64,000 nucleotides of DNA from DASRJG01 sp032124015. GTDB taxonomy: Bacteria; Acidobacteriota; Polarisedimenticolia; Polarisedimenticolales; DASRJG01. The DNA is taken from positions 16,080 through 80,079 of the forward strand of contig JAQBEH010000021.1 in NCBI GenBank assembly GCA_032124015.1, given 5' to 3'. The number at the start of each line of letters is the position of its first letter. The stretch's first letter is position 1. Positions 43,266 through 52,130 of this stretch are shown here, piece by piece. Both the position numbers and the translations under genes were made by a program. The notes under the pieces are model-generated. The model did no database searches and was not told where the DNA came from. It was given only the letters and a program-made list of their open reading frames with translations.

Positions 43266-44332
43266 TGGGCGGTGCGCTCCGCCTCGGCGAGCGCATCGAT
43301 CTTGCGGTGGACGCTCTGTCTGATGTCGCGCCAGACGCTCGCTTCGATCGCGAGAAACGCCTCGGCGACCCTCGGATCGAACTGGATTCCGGAGAAACGG
43401 CGGATCTCGTCGCGCGCCGCCTCGATCGAAAGCGCGGCCCGGTAAGGCCGATCCGAGGTCATCGCGTCGAAGGTGTCGACCGCCGCGAAAATCCGCGCCC
43501 CGAGCGGAATCTGTTCTCCTTTGAGACCGTGCGGATAGCCCGAGCCGTCCCAACGCTCTTGATGGCAGTGAACGATCTCGAGCGCCGGCTCGAGGAAGCG
43601 GATGTGTTTCAACATCCTGTACCCCATCTCGGGGTGCCGCCTCATCTCCTCCCATTCCGCCGCGTCGAGCTTGCCGGGTTTTCGCAGGATCGCATCCGAC
43701 ACGCCGATCTTCCCGACGTCGTGGAGGATCGCCCCGCGACGGATCCAGGAGAGCTCGGGCTCGCCGACGTTCATCGCCTGCGCGACCAGAACCGCGTACT
43801 CGACGACCCGGCGCGAATGGCCATGGGTTTCGTTGTCCCTGAAATCGAGCGCCGTGATCATCGCCTCGAGGGTGCTCTCGTAGGACTCCTCGAGCTCGCG
43901 CGTGCGCTCGATCACCTTGGATTCCAGGCTCTGCTGGTAGTTACGGTTTTCTCGGATGAGTCGGCGCTTTTCGAGCGTCCGCTCGACCACGATGCGGACC
44001 TCCTCCAGGTTGAACGGTTTCGAGACGTAGTCGGAAGCCCCCTTGCGGATCGTGCCGACCGCCGTTTCAACATCGACGACGCCGGTGACCATGATGACGT
44101 CGACGTCCGGGTCGTGGTCTTTGATGCGACGCAGGAGGGACAGGCCGTTTTCCCCCGGCATCTCGATGTCGGACAGGACGAGGTCGACCCCGCCCCGTCT
44201 CACGACTTCGAACCCGTCGGCCGCGGTTCCGGCCTGCACGACCTCATAGCCGAACGACTCCAGACCGTCGGCGAGCACCTCGCGAATCGACATCTCGTCA
44301 TCGACGACCAGAACGCGGATGGGGTGGCTCAC
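43262..44332 (-). CDS. Response regulator with HD-GYP output domain
   Basis: 356 residues. The receiver domain (about 5-120) has VLVVDDEMS, the phospho-accepting Asp in DLVLSDIEMPGENGL, and the Lys in VSKPFNLEEV. A coiled-coil linker (EKRRLIRENRNYQQSLESK) leads to an HD-GYP domain (about 165-345) with RRGAILHDVGKIGV and HQERWDGSGYPHGL. HD-GYP proteins degrade cyclic di-GMP. The usual HHE appears as HQE, a variant seen in many active members. The GTG start at 44330-44332 puts the receiver at the N-terminus. No sensor kinase gene is adjacent. Confidence 0.93.
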   Translation of the reverse strand: MSHPIRVLVVDDEMSIREVLADGLESFGYEVVQAGTAADGFEVVRRGGVDLVLSDIEMPGENGLSLLRRIKDHDPDVDVIMVTGVVDVETAVGTIRKGASDYVSKPFNLEEVRIVVERTLEKRRLIRENRNYQQSLESKVIERTRELEESYESTLEAMITALDFRDNETHGHSRRVVEYAVLVAQAMNVGEPELSWIRRGAILHDVGKIGVSDAILRKPGKLDAAEWEEMRRHPEMGYRMLKHIRFLEPALEIVHCHQERWDGSGYPHGLKGEQIPLGARIFAAVDTFDAMTSDRPYRAALSIEAARDEIRRFSGIQFDPRVAEAFLAIEASVWRDIRQSVHRKIDALAEAERTAH

Positions 44333-44373
44333 AGCCCGGATTGTAGGTTTTGAAACTCCGGCGGGCAATCGAT

Positions 44374-47300
44374 TTACGTCACCTCGCGCCAATCGCCACC
44401 GATCTTCTGATCCACGGAGAGCGGAACGGACAGCGGGTGGACGTTTTCCATGGCCTCGCGGACCCGGCCTTTGACGACATCAATTTCGGCTCGCGGCACC
44501 TCGAGGAGAAGTTCGTCGTGCACCTGGAGCAGCAGGCGCGCCCGGAATCCCCCGTCGTCCAGAACCTTCTCGACCCCATGCATCGCCAGTTTCATCAAAT
44601 CGGCCGCCGTGCCTTGGATCGTCGTGTTCACCGCGCCGCGTAGCGCCTGTTGGACCTCGCCGCGGTGTCCTCGGCCCTTCAGGACGGCAAACGACCGGAC
44701 ACGTCCGAAGAGCGTTCGTACCCGTCCTTCGCGCATCGCCTCGGCGCGGACCCCCTCGATGTAGGTCTTCACGCTCTTGAACCGATCGAAATACGCCTCG
44801 ATGAAATCGTGCGCGTCTTGGCGCGTCATGTCCTGATCGCGCGCCAGACGGACCTCGGACATGCCGTAGAGGATCCCAAAATTGATGGCCTTGGCGCGCC
44901 GGCGCATCGTGTCGGTCACGAGCGCCGGGTCAACGCCGAACACTTTTGCCGCAGTGACGCGGTGGATGTCCTCCCCGGCGCGAAACGCGGCCTGGAGTTC
45001 GACGTCGCCGCAAAGGTGCGCGAGCACCCGCAGCTCGACCTGGGAATAGTCGGACGCCAGAAAAACCCAACCGTCCTCCGGAACAAAGGCGCTGCGAATC
45101 CGTAGACCGATCGCCGTCCGCGCCGGGATGTTCTGGAGGTTGGGGTCCGAGGACGACAGCCGTCCGGTCGCGGCGCCGGTTGGGTGATAGGACGTGTGGA
45201 CGCGTCCGGTCTCCGGGTTGACCAGCGCGGGGAGGGTATCGACGTAGGTTCCCTTCAGCTTGGCCAACTCCCGGTAGGCAAGCAGGCGGCGCGCGATCTC
45301 GTGGTCTTCCGCCAGGTCCTCGAGAGTCGCTGCGTCGGTTGAAAACTCGCGACTCTTGGCGGTCTTTTTCCCCGGCTTCAGTCCGAGCGCGCCGAAGAGG
45401 ATCTCGCGCAACTGCTTGGGTGAATCGACGTTGAACGCCCCGCCGGCGAGCGTGTGGATCGCGCGCCGCTCGAGGTCGAGCAGCACGTCTATCTCCTTGG
45501 ACAAACCGGAGAGCGCAAGGACGTCGATCTTGATCCCGGTCGCCTCCATGCGCTCTAAGATCGGGAGCGTCGGTCCATCGATGTTGCGCCAGACCTCCTC
45601 GACACCCTCCTCGCGGAGCTTCGGGGAGAGCACGTCCGCGAGCCTGAGCGTCACGTCCGCGTCCTCGGCGGCGTAGCGGGTTACGCGATCGACGTCGATC
45701 TGATCGAGGGTCAGCTGCCGCGCGCCCGAGCCGACCAGCGACGCATACTTGATCGTCTCGTGGCCCAGGTAGAACGCCGCGAGGGAATCCATGCCGAAGC
45801 TGGGCCGGTCGGGCTCCAACAGAAACGCCGCGACCATCGTGTCGAGGGCCCATCCCGAAACCGGCATCCCGTGGCGGCGCAGAATGTGGCTGTCGTACTT
45901 GAGGTTCTGACCGACCTTTGCCACCGACGGATCCGCCAGGAGTGGCGCCAAAATCTCTCGCACCTCTTCGAGCCCCAGCTGATCGGGAACGCCGAGATAC
46001 GCGTGCGCGATGGGAATGTAGACGCCTTGACGGTGCGCCCACGACAACGAGACCCCGACGAGCTTCGCGCGCATGGGGTCGGTGGAGTTCGTCTCGGTAT
46101 CGACGGCGATGCGCCCCGCCGCCCGGCTCTTGGCCACGGCGGCGAGCAAGGCGTCCCGCGTGAGGATCGAGCTGTAGTCGGCGGCCTCAGCGGCCGTCGC
46201 GACCGGTTCCTCGGTCGCATCGACCGCGTCGGCGGCCGATGTCGGCGCGGGTACCGGCCCGGTAGCCACAGCCTCCGCGGCGAATTCCGCCGTCAGCGAG
46301 CGGAATCCGAGCGTCTTGAACAGCGCCGCGAGCTTCTCCCGATCCGGCGGATCGTGGCGCAGCGCTTCGGGGTCGAAGGCCGCCGGAACGTGGGCGTCCA
46401 GCGTCGCCAGTTCGCGCGACAGACGGGCCTGCTCGGCGTTGTCGACGATCGCCTGCCCGATGCGCCGTTGGCTTCCCTTGTCGAGGCTCTTGAGAGTCTT
46501 GGCGAGAGACTTACGCTCTTTCGGTTTCAATCCGGCGAGATCGGCAATCGCCGCCACGCCGTTTCTTGCTTCGCGAAGCCGCGCCGCGAACTCCACGTCC
46601 TTTTCGATCGCGAGAAGCTCGTCGACGCTCGCTACGAATCGATCTCGCGGCGCCACCAGGTCGTCTTCCGGCGTCTCGAGGGCAGCGACGAGCCCGTCGC
46701 GCGCTTCGAACGCCGCGACGAAGCGCAACCCGCGCGCGATGATCGCCTCGACATCGCCGTACGTTGTCACGAGCGCGAGCGCAGTTTTTTCGCCGACGCC
46801 CGGCACGCCCGGGATGTTGTCGACCGCGTCGCCCATCAGCCCCAGCACGTCGCGCACCAGGCCGGGCGCGGCACCGAAATGCTCGGCGACCCCCGCGGCG
46901 TCGAGACGGAGATCCTTCGAGGGGTTGAGGACGGTGACGCCGGGGCCCACGAGCTGGAGGAGGTCCTTGTCCGAGGCGACGACGACCACCTCGTACCCCG
47001 CCTCGCGTGCGAGACGCGCGTAGGTCGCGATCAGATCGTCGGCCTCGTACCCGGAAAGTTCGAGCTGGGGGATGCGAAAACCCTCGCAGACCTGCTTGAC
47101 CAAGGGAACCTGCGAGATGAGATCTTCGGGGACGGGCGGCCGGTGCGCCTTGTAGTCCGCAAAGCGTTCGTGCCTGAACGTCGGGCCCTCGAGATCGAAC
47201 GCCACCCCGACGTACTCCGGCTTCTCGTCGTTCAGTAGCTTCCGCAGCATCGTCGTGAAGCCGAAGACGGCGTTGGTCGGGACACCCTCGGCGTTCGTCA

Positions 47301-47385
47301 AACCACGGATGGCGAAATACGCCCGAAAGAGCTGCGACGTCCCGTCGATGAGGTAGATGTTCTTCACGGCAGCAGTGGGCGGCAT
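44374..47385 (-). CDS. polA: DNA polymerase I
   Basis: 1003 residues. The 5'-3' exonuclease domain (about 1-310) starts IYLIDGTSQLFRAYFAIRGL with GLMGDAVDNIPGVPGVGEKT. The 3'-5' proofreading domain (near 410-600) has an intact first Asp motif AVDTETNSTDP, VGQNLKYDSHIL and YAAEDADVTLRL, so it should be active. The polymerase domain (about 610-1003) includes GRLSSSDPNLQNIP, ASDYSQVELRVLAHL, RRRAKAINFGILYGMS and LLLQVHDELLLEV. ATG at 47385 with GGAG upstream. It follows gntR by 27 bases and presumably shares its promoter. Confidence 0.97.
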   Translation of the reverse strand: MPPTAAVKNIYLIDGTSQLFRAYFAIRGLTNAEGVPTNAVFGFTTMLRKLLNDEKPEYVGVAFDLEGPTFRHERFADYKAHRPPVPEDLISQVPLVKQVCEGFRIPQLELSGYEADDLIATYARLAREAGYEVVVVASDKDLLQLVGPGVTVLNPSKDLRLDAAGVAEHFGAAPGLVRDVLGLMGDAVDNIPGVPGVGEKTALALVTTYGDVEAIIARGLRFVAAFEARDGLVAALETPEDDLVAPRDRFVASVDELLAIEKDVEFAARLREARNGVAAIADLAGLKPKERKSLAKTLKSLDKGSQRRIGQAIVDNAEQARLSRELATLDAHVPAAFDPEALRHDPPDREKLAALFKTLGFRSLTAEFAAEAVATGPVPAPTSAADAVDATEEPVATAAEAADYSSILTRDALLAAVAKSRAAGRIAVDTETNSTDPMRAKLVGVSLSWAHRQGVYIPIAHAYLGVPDQLGLEEVREILAPLLADPSVAKVGQNLKYDSHILRRHGMPVSGWALDTMVAAFLLEPDRPSFGMDSLAAFYLGHETIKYASLVGSGARQLTLDQIDVDRVTRYAAEDADVTLRLADVLSPKLREEGVEEVWRNIDGPTLPILERMEATGIKIDVLALSGLSKEIDVLLDLERRAIHTLAGGAFNVDSPKQLREILFGALGLKPGKKTAKSREFSTDAATLEDLAEDHEIARRLLAYRELAKLKGTYVDTLPALVNPETGRVHTSYHPTGAATGRLSSSDPNLQNIPARTAIGLRIRSAFVPEDGWVFLASDYSQVELRVLAHLCGDVELQAAFRAGEDIHRVTAAKVFGVDPALVTDTMRRRAKAINFGILYGMSEVRLARDQDMTRQDAHDFIEAYFDRFKSVKTYIEGVRAEAMREGRVRTLFGRVRSFAVLKGRGHRGEVQQALRGAVNTTIQGTAADLMKLAMHGVEKVLDDGGFRARLLLQVHDELLLEVPRAEIDVVKGRVREAMENVHPLSVPLSVDQKIGGDWREVT

Positions 47386-47412
47386 CCTACTCCAGGTCGC
47401 CGGGTCCTCCGA

Positions 47413-47820
47413 TCACGACTCCTTCTCGCGATCGCGCCGCGCACGGGCGAAGTGTTCGAGCTTCCGCTGGACCTTCCACCCGAGCTCCTCGGGAGGGACT
47501 CCCAGCGTGTGCGCCTCGACGAGCAGCGCTTCGATCGCGGCATCGAGCGCGGCCTCGCGCTCTTTGGGCGCCAGGGTCGAAGCGTTCTCGGCGATGAAAG
47601 TCCCCTGCCCGACCCGGGTGCGGACCACTCCTGCACGCTCCAGTTCGGCCACGGCGCGCGCGGCGGTATTTCGGTTGACGCGGGCCCTGACCCCGAGTTC
47701 GCGCACGGTGAGGAACCTGTCACCGGGCTTGAGAGCCCCCAGCGCGAGGAGGCGGCGCACCTGTTCGACGATTTGCAGGTAGAGCGGGATCGGGCTTCGC
47801 GGGTCGAGTTCGAGAATCAC
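47413..47820 (-). CDS. GntR-family transcriptional regulator (YtrA type)
   Basis: 135 residues: an N-terminal winged helix-turn-helix (PIPLYLQIVEQVRRLLALGA, LTVRELGVRARVNRNTAARA, VVRTRVGQGTFI) and a short helical C-terminus without an effector domain, as in YtrA-subfamily members. These usually control adjacent ABC transporter genes; here the downstream gene is polA. GTG at 47818-47820 is the start. A perfect inverted repeat 11 bases upstream and over the -10 element is its likely operator, implying autoregulation. Confidence 0.9.
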   Translation of the reverse strand: MILELDPRSPIPLYLQIVEQVRRLLALGALKPGDRFLTVRELGVRARVNRNTAARAVAELERAGVVRTRVGQGTFIAENASTLAPKEREAALDAAIEALLVEAHTLGVPPEELGWKVQRKLEHFARARRDREKES

Positions 47821-47830
47821 GTCGTCCGCC

Positions 47831-47856
47831 TATTGTCCTAGTGTCCTAGGACAATA
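47831..47856 (-). promoter_or_regulatory. GntR/YtrA-type operator: perfect 11-bp inverted repeat
   Basis: TATTGTCCTAG-TGTC-CTAGGACAATA, arms 47831-47841 and 47846-47856. It overlaps the -10 hexamer of the gntR promoter by 4 bases and contains the stop codon of the upstream glycosyltransferase gene. Symmetry, AT-rich ends and position fit an autorepressor site. Confidence 0.85.
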
Positions 47857-48502
47857 TACGGGAACGCCTCGCCACTGTCCACCAGTTTTTCAGGGTCGCT
47901 CGGACAACCCCCTTTTCCCAGTGACGGGCCGGGATCGTCACGGGATGGTCGACGTAGACGACCTTCCCGAGGTGGCGGAGGCGGAGCGCGAGTTCGAGGT
48001 CTTCGTAGCGGTCGAGGTCGGGGAAGCCGCCCGACTTTTCGATGACCGCGACCTTGAAGAACTGGGCCTGGTCTCCGTAAGGAACGCCAAGGCTACGGGC
48101 GCGCAGCCGGTTCCCCGCTTCGACCGCACGGTACACGAGGCGCCGGTCGTTGATCCGGTGACCCAGCGCTCCGACCGCGGGTTCCGGCGACCCCGCAATG
48201 GCCGCCTCCAGCGCCTCGCGCGTACCGGGCGAAACGATCATGTCGGCGTGGATGACGAGGACCCAGGATGCGCGCTCCCGCACGGCCCGGTAGCCGGCGG
48301 CGACGGCGCGACCTCGCCCCGGCTGAGGTTCGACGATCGTCTCGAAACCTCGCTCGCGCGCGATCGTCCCGGTCGCGTCGCGGCTGCCGTTGTCGACGAC
48401 GACGATCGGGTCCCCCGCGGCGCAAAAGGGCGCGAGGGAATCGAGACACGCAGGGAGAAGGCGTTGCTCGTCGCGCGCCGGGACGACGACGGCGAGCTTC
48501 AT
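47846..48502 (-). CDS. Family 2 glycosyltransferase
   Basis: 218 residues, GT-A fold. LAVVVPARDEQRLLPACLDS at the start, IVVVDNGSRDATGTIARERG, the GRGRAVAAGYRAV stretch and the metal-binding DxD-like HADMIVS, then GGFPDLDRYEDLELALRLRH near the end. This matches small GT2 enzymes acting on sugar-lipid or secondary-metabolite acceptors; the acceptor is unknown. ATG at 48502 overlaps the stop of the dinG-like gene (ATGA), and its own 3' end contains the gntR promoter and operator. Confidence 0.9.
   Translation of the reverse strand: MKLAVVVPARDEQRLLPACLDSLAPFCAAGDPIVVVDNGSRDATGTIARERGFETIVEPQPGRGRAVAAGYRAVRERASWVLVIHADMIVSPGTREALEAAIAGSPEPAVGALGHRINDRRLVYRAVEAGNRLRARSLGVPYGDQAQFFKVAVIEKSGGFPDLDRYEDLELALRLRHLGKVVYVDHPVTIPARHWEKGVVRATLKNWWTVARRSRILS
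47853..47881 (-). promoter_or_regulatory. Promoter of gntR-polA inside the end of the GT2 gene
   Basis: On the minus strand TGGACA (47881-47876), a 17-base spacer, and TATATT (47858-47853). The start would fall near 47846, giving a leader of about 26 bases. It lies in the last 35 bases of the glycosyltransferase coding region. Confidence 0.65.
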
Positions 48503-50416
48503 GCGCTCTCGGGGGTACTGAAAAACCTGGCTGCGGCGTCGCGCTCGCGCACGATCGGATACGGAGGGAGCGAAGCGAGAAAGGTCTTCCCGTAGCCCTT
48601 CGTCTTGAGCCGTGGGTCGAGGACCGCGAGGATCCCGCGGTCCCCCCGGCTCCGCAGGAGGCGTCCGAGCCCCTGTTTCAGATCGAGCACGGCCATCGGC
48701 GTCTGGTACTCGGCGAAAGGGTTCCCCTCGTTCTCGCGGATCCGCTCGATGCGGGCCGCGATGAGCGGGTCGCTCGGAACGTCGAAGGGCAGTTTGTCGA
48801 TGACGACGAGCGACAGCGCCTCACCCGGGACATCGACGCCGTGCCAGAACGAGTTCGTCCCGAGAAGGACCGCGCGCGGCGTGGTCTTGAACTCCTGGAG
48901 CAGCGCAGCCTTGCTCCCCTCCCCCTGGACGAACAGCGGGAATCGATCGAGCCGGCCTAGGTGCTCGCGCGCCCGCGACAGGGCCGCGTGGGACGTGAAC
49001 AGGAGAAACGCACGGCCCCCGGTGATGTCGAGAAGCGCTTCGATCTCATCCATCGCGCGCGCGAAAAAGGCAGGCTCACGCGGCTCGGGCATGCCTTTGG
49101 GGAGGTAAAGCACGGCCTGGCGCGCGTGGTCGAACGGGGATTCGACGATCAGGCCGGGGGCGTCGGTCAGCCCGAGGCGCTTGCGAAAGAAGTCGAAGGA
49201 GGTCCCGACCGACAGCGTCGCCGAGGTCAGCACACTGGCGTGCAGCTTGTCGAAGAGCGACTCCTGGAGAAGAGGGCCGACGTCGATCGGGGCCGCGGAG
49301 AGAATCACGTTGCCGCGTCCGCGCCCTTCCATCCCGTAAACGAAGCCGGAAACGTCGCGACGCAGCACGGTTTCGAGCGCGTCTTTCAGGGCCTCGGCAC
49401 GGGTTTCGATCGCTTCGTTGTCGCCCTTGGCCGAGGACGGCTTCGCCGCCTCGTCGATCGCGTGCGTGAGCGTCGCCCATTCGGCCGTGAGATCCAACCC
49501 GCCGCGCGAGGAGGGTTCGAACCGTTGCCGGCCCGAGGCCGTGCGAAGCGCCTCGCGGATCGGCGCGAAGAGCTCCCGCGCCGCCTCGCGCAGCTCCGCG
49601 GCGCCCCCGCCGCCCTTCGCCGGTCCACCGCTCTTCGCCGCGCTCTTTTCTACGTCGCGGGCCAGTTCTTCGACTTGGTTAGCCGAGGCGGTCTGACCGA
49701 AGTAGAGCGTGGCGACTTCTTCCAAGAGGTGCGCCTCGTCGAAGATCACGGTGTCGTAGTCCGGCAAGACCGCGCCGTAGGCGCTGCGCACGGCGAGGTC
49801 GGCGAAGAAGAGATGGTGGTTGACGACGACGATTTGAGATTGCTGCGCTTGGCGCTTCACCTTGGTCAACCAGCACAGCTCGTACTCGGGGCACTTCGAT
49901 CCGGTGCATGTGTCGGCGCGGGCGTTGACATCGCGCCACAGGCGCAGGTCGTCCGGGAGTTCGGCCACCTCGGCGCGATCGCCGCTTCCCGTTTCCCGGC
50001 TCCAACGGGAGAGGGCGGGAATGAACCGGCGCTCGTCGCGCACCTCGATCAAGGGCTCCCGCTCGAACTGTGCAAAGCGGTATCGGCACAGGTAGTTGTC
50101 GCGGCCCTTCATCAGGCAGGCCGACACCGCAAGCCCGGCCTCGTCCCTCAGGAACGGGAGGTCCTTTCGGAAGATCTGGTCCTGGAGATTGCGCGTGCCG
50201 GTCGAGACGATCACGCGGCGCCCCGATTCGAGAATGGGGGATCAGATAGGCGAACGTCTTTCCGGTGCCGGTCCCCGCCTCGACCATCAAAGTGCCGCCT
50301 TGGTCGAGGACCTTCGCGACCGCTTGGGCCATCTCTTCCTGGCCGGGGCGATGCTCGTACCCCGCGTGGGCGGAGTCGAGGCCGCCCCCCGGCGCGAAGA
50401 ATGTGCCGCGGTCCAT
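48499..50416 (-). pseudogene. dinG: DinG-type Fe-S DNA helicase interrupted by a one-base frameshift
   Basis: Joined, the two frames give about 638 residues, normal for DinG/YoaA (XPD-like 5'-3' helicases). The N-terminal piece (ATG 50416, or GTG 50419 overlapping the glyA stop) holds GYEHRPGQEEMAQAV and Walker A EAGTGTGKTFAYLIP. The frame then breaks in a run of five G (plus strand 50236-50240); removing one base joins it to ILESGRRVIVSTGTRNLQDQIF and the rest: Fe-S cysteines around GRDNYLC and TCTGSKCPEYELC, the DEAH box VIFDEAHLLEE, and a C-terminal helicase half to 48499. A sequencing error in the homopolymer is as likely as a true mutation. Upstream and downstream genes overlap it by 4 bases. 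Confidence 0.85.
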
Positions 50417-51687
50417 CACGCCCGCGATGGGGCGAGGCGGGACGCGTACAGCGGAAACCGGGACGCAAGCGTTGCGACCTCGCCCGTAAGAAGCGACAGC
50501 GTGGACGCGTCGTCTTTCGCGTCGAGCGCCCGCGAGATGAGCGAGGCGATCTCGTCCATCTCGGCCTCGCCCATGCCCCTGGTGGTCACGGCCGGGGTTC
50601 CGATGCGGATGCCGCTCGCGACCATCGGGGGGTTCGGGTCGAACGGGATCGTGTTCTTGTTGACCGTGATCCCCGCGGCCTCGAGCGCTTTTTCGGCGAC
50701 CTTCCCCGTGAGGCCCTTGGAGAACACATCCATGAGGAAGAGATGGTTGTCGGTGCCGCCGGAGACGATGCGGTACCCGTGGCCGGCCATTTCGTGGGAG
50801 AGTCGCTTGGCGTTCTTGACAACCTGCCCGATGTACTGCTTGAACGAAGGTCGCAAGGCCTCGCCGAAGGCGACCGCCTTTGCGGCGACGATATGGACGA
50901 GCGGCCCTCCCTGGAGGCCGGGGAAGACCGATCTGTCGATCTCCTTCGCGTACTCGGCCTTGCACAACACCAGCCCGGCTCGCGGACCGCGAAGCGTCTT
51001 GTGCGTCGTCGTGGTGACGAAATCGCAGTGAGGCACCGGGCTCGGGTGGTGGCCCGTGGCCACCAGCCCTGCGATGTGGGCGATGTCCGCCATGACCTTC
51101 GCCCCCACCGACTTCGCGATCGCCTCGATGCGCGAAAAGTCGATGACGCGCGAGTAGGCGGACGCGCCGCAGACGATGAGCTTCGGTTGGTGTTCCTTGG
51201 CCAACGCCTCGAGCTTGTCGTAGTCGAGCGTCTCGTCCCCGGGGCGGACGCCATAGGCCACGAACCTGTAGAGCTTTCCGGAGAGGTTCAACGGGTGGCC
51301 GTGCGTCAGGTGCCCCCCATGCGACAGGTCCATGCCCAAGACGGTGTCTCCCGGCTTGAGCACCGTGAAATACACCGCCTGGTTCGCCTGACTCCCCGAA
51401 TGAGGTTGCACGTTGGCGTGCTCGGCGCCGAAGAGCTGTTTCGCCCGTTCGATCGCGAGGCGCTCGACGACGTCCGTGAACTCGCAGCCTCCGTAGTAGC
51501 GCCGGCCGGGGTACCCCTCGGCATACTTGTTCGTGAAGACGGAGCCGGCGGCTTCGAGGACGGCCTCGCTCACGAAATTCTCAGAGGCGATCAGTTCGAG
51601 CCCGCTCGACTGACGCGAGGTTTCATTGCGGATGGCCTCGGCGACCGCGGGGTCGGTTTCGCTCAACGACTGGGTCATCGGGTTCAT
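50416..51687 (-). CDS. glyA: Serine hydroxymethyltransferase
   Basis: 423 residues, the normal length. PLP enzyme interconverting serine and glycine with tetrahydrofolate, the main source of one-carbon units. Motifs: SGLELIASENFVSEAV, NKYAEGYPGRRYYGGCEF, VQPHSGSQANQAVYF, the PLP-lysine motif VTTTTHKTLRGPR and GIRIGTPAVTTRGM. ATG at 51687 overlaps the rpiB stop and its own stop overlaps the dinG start, so it lies within a coupled operon. Confidence 0.98.
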   Translation of the reverse strand: MNPMTQSLSETDPAVAEAIRNETSRQSSGLELIASENFVSEAVLEAAGSVFTNKYAEGYPGRRYYGGCEFTDVVERLAIERAKQLFGAEHANVQPHSGSQANQAVYFTVLKPGDTVLGMDLSHGGHLTHGHPLNLSGKLYRFVAYGVRPGDETLDYDKLEALAKEHQPKLIVCGASAYSRVIDFSRIEAIAKSVGAKVMADIAHIAGLVATGHHPSPVPHCDFVTTTTHKTLRGPRAGLVLCKAEYAKEIDRSVFPGLQGGPLVHIVAAKAVAFGEALRPSFKQYIGQVVKNAKRLSHEMAGHGYRIVSGGTDNHLFLMDVFSKGLTGKVAEKALEAAGITVNKNTIPFDPNPPMVASGIRIGTPAVTTRGMGEAEMDEIASLISRALDAKDDASTLSLLTGEVATLASRFPLYASRLAPSRA

Positions 51688-52130
51688 GGGATTCTCCTGT
51701 CAAGTCGTTCAATCTTCTCGACGCGCGCGGCGTGCCGGCCGGCTTCGAACGTGTGGTTGAGGAACGCCAGCAGCGTGTCTTCCATGACGCCGAGGCCGGA
51801 AACGCGCGCGCCGAGACACAGGATGTTCGCGTCGTTGTGCTGGCGCGCCACCCTCGCTTGGTAACAATCGGTGCAGTGCGCCGCGCGGATCCCCACGATC
51901 TTGTTCGCGGCGATCGACATCCCGATTCCGCTTCCGCAAACGAGCAGCCCCAGGGGCGCGTCGCCCGCGACCACCGCCTGTCCGACGCGGGAGGCGAAAT
52001 CCGGGTAGTCCACCGACGCCGTGCCGTAAGTCCCGAGATCGATGGCCTCGTGGCCGCTCTCCGCGAGCCAGCGTTTCAAGTGTTCTTTGGCTTCATACCC
52101 CGCGTGATCGGAGCCGATGGCGATCTTCAT
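51684..52130 (-). CDS. rpiB: Ribose 5-phosphate isomerase B
   Basis: 148 residues of the LacAB/RpiB family. Catalyses ribose 5-phosphate to ribulose 5-phosphate interconversion. Motifs: IAIGSDHAGYEAKEHLKRWL, VDYPDFASRVGQAV, the active-site Cys in LLVCGSGIGMSIAANK, and ARQHNDANILCLGARV. ATG at 52130 overlaps the dgt stop. Rpi and glyA side by side is a common arrangement in many bacteria. It could also supply ribulose 5-phosphate to the Kdo branch. Confidence 0.96.
   Translation of the reverse strand: MKIAIGSDHAGYEAKEHLKRWLAESGHEAIDLGTYGTASVDYPDFASRVGQAVVAGDAPLGLLVCGSGIGMSIAANKIVGIRAAHCTDCYQARVARQHNDANILCLGARVSGLGVMEDTLLAFLNHTFEAGRHAARVEKIERLDRRIP

Noticed and set aside
50416..50419. Programmed frameshifting in dinG
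   Set aside because: Considered for the G5 run at 50236-50240, but no slippery heptamer with downstream structure was evident; an indel or sequencing error is simpler.
48961..51864. A 967-codon open frame on the plus strand opposite dinG, glyA and rpiB
   Set aside because: Spans three well-identified minus-strand genes; its translation has no recognisable motif and is explained by codon bias.
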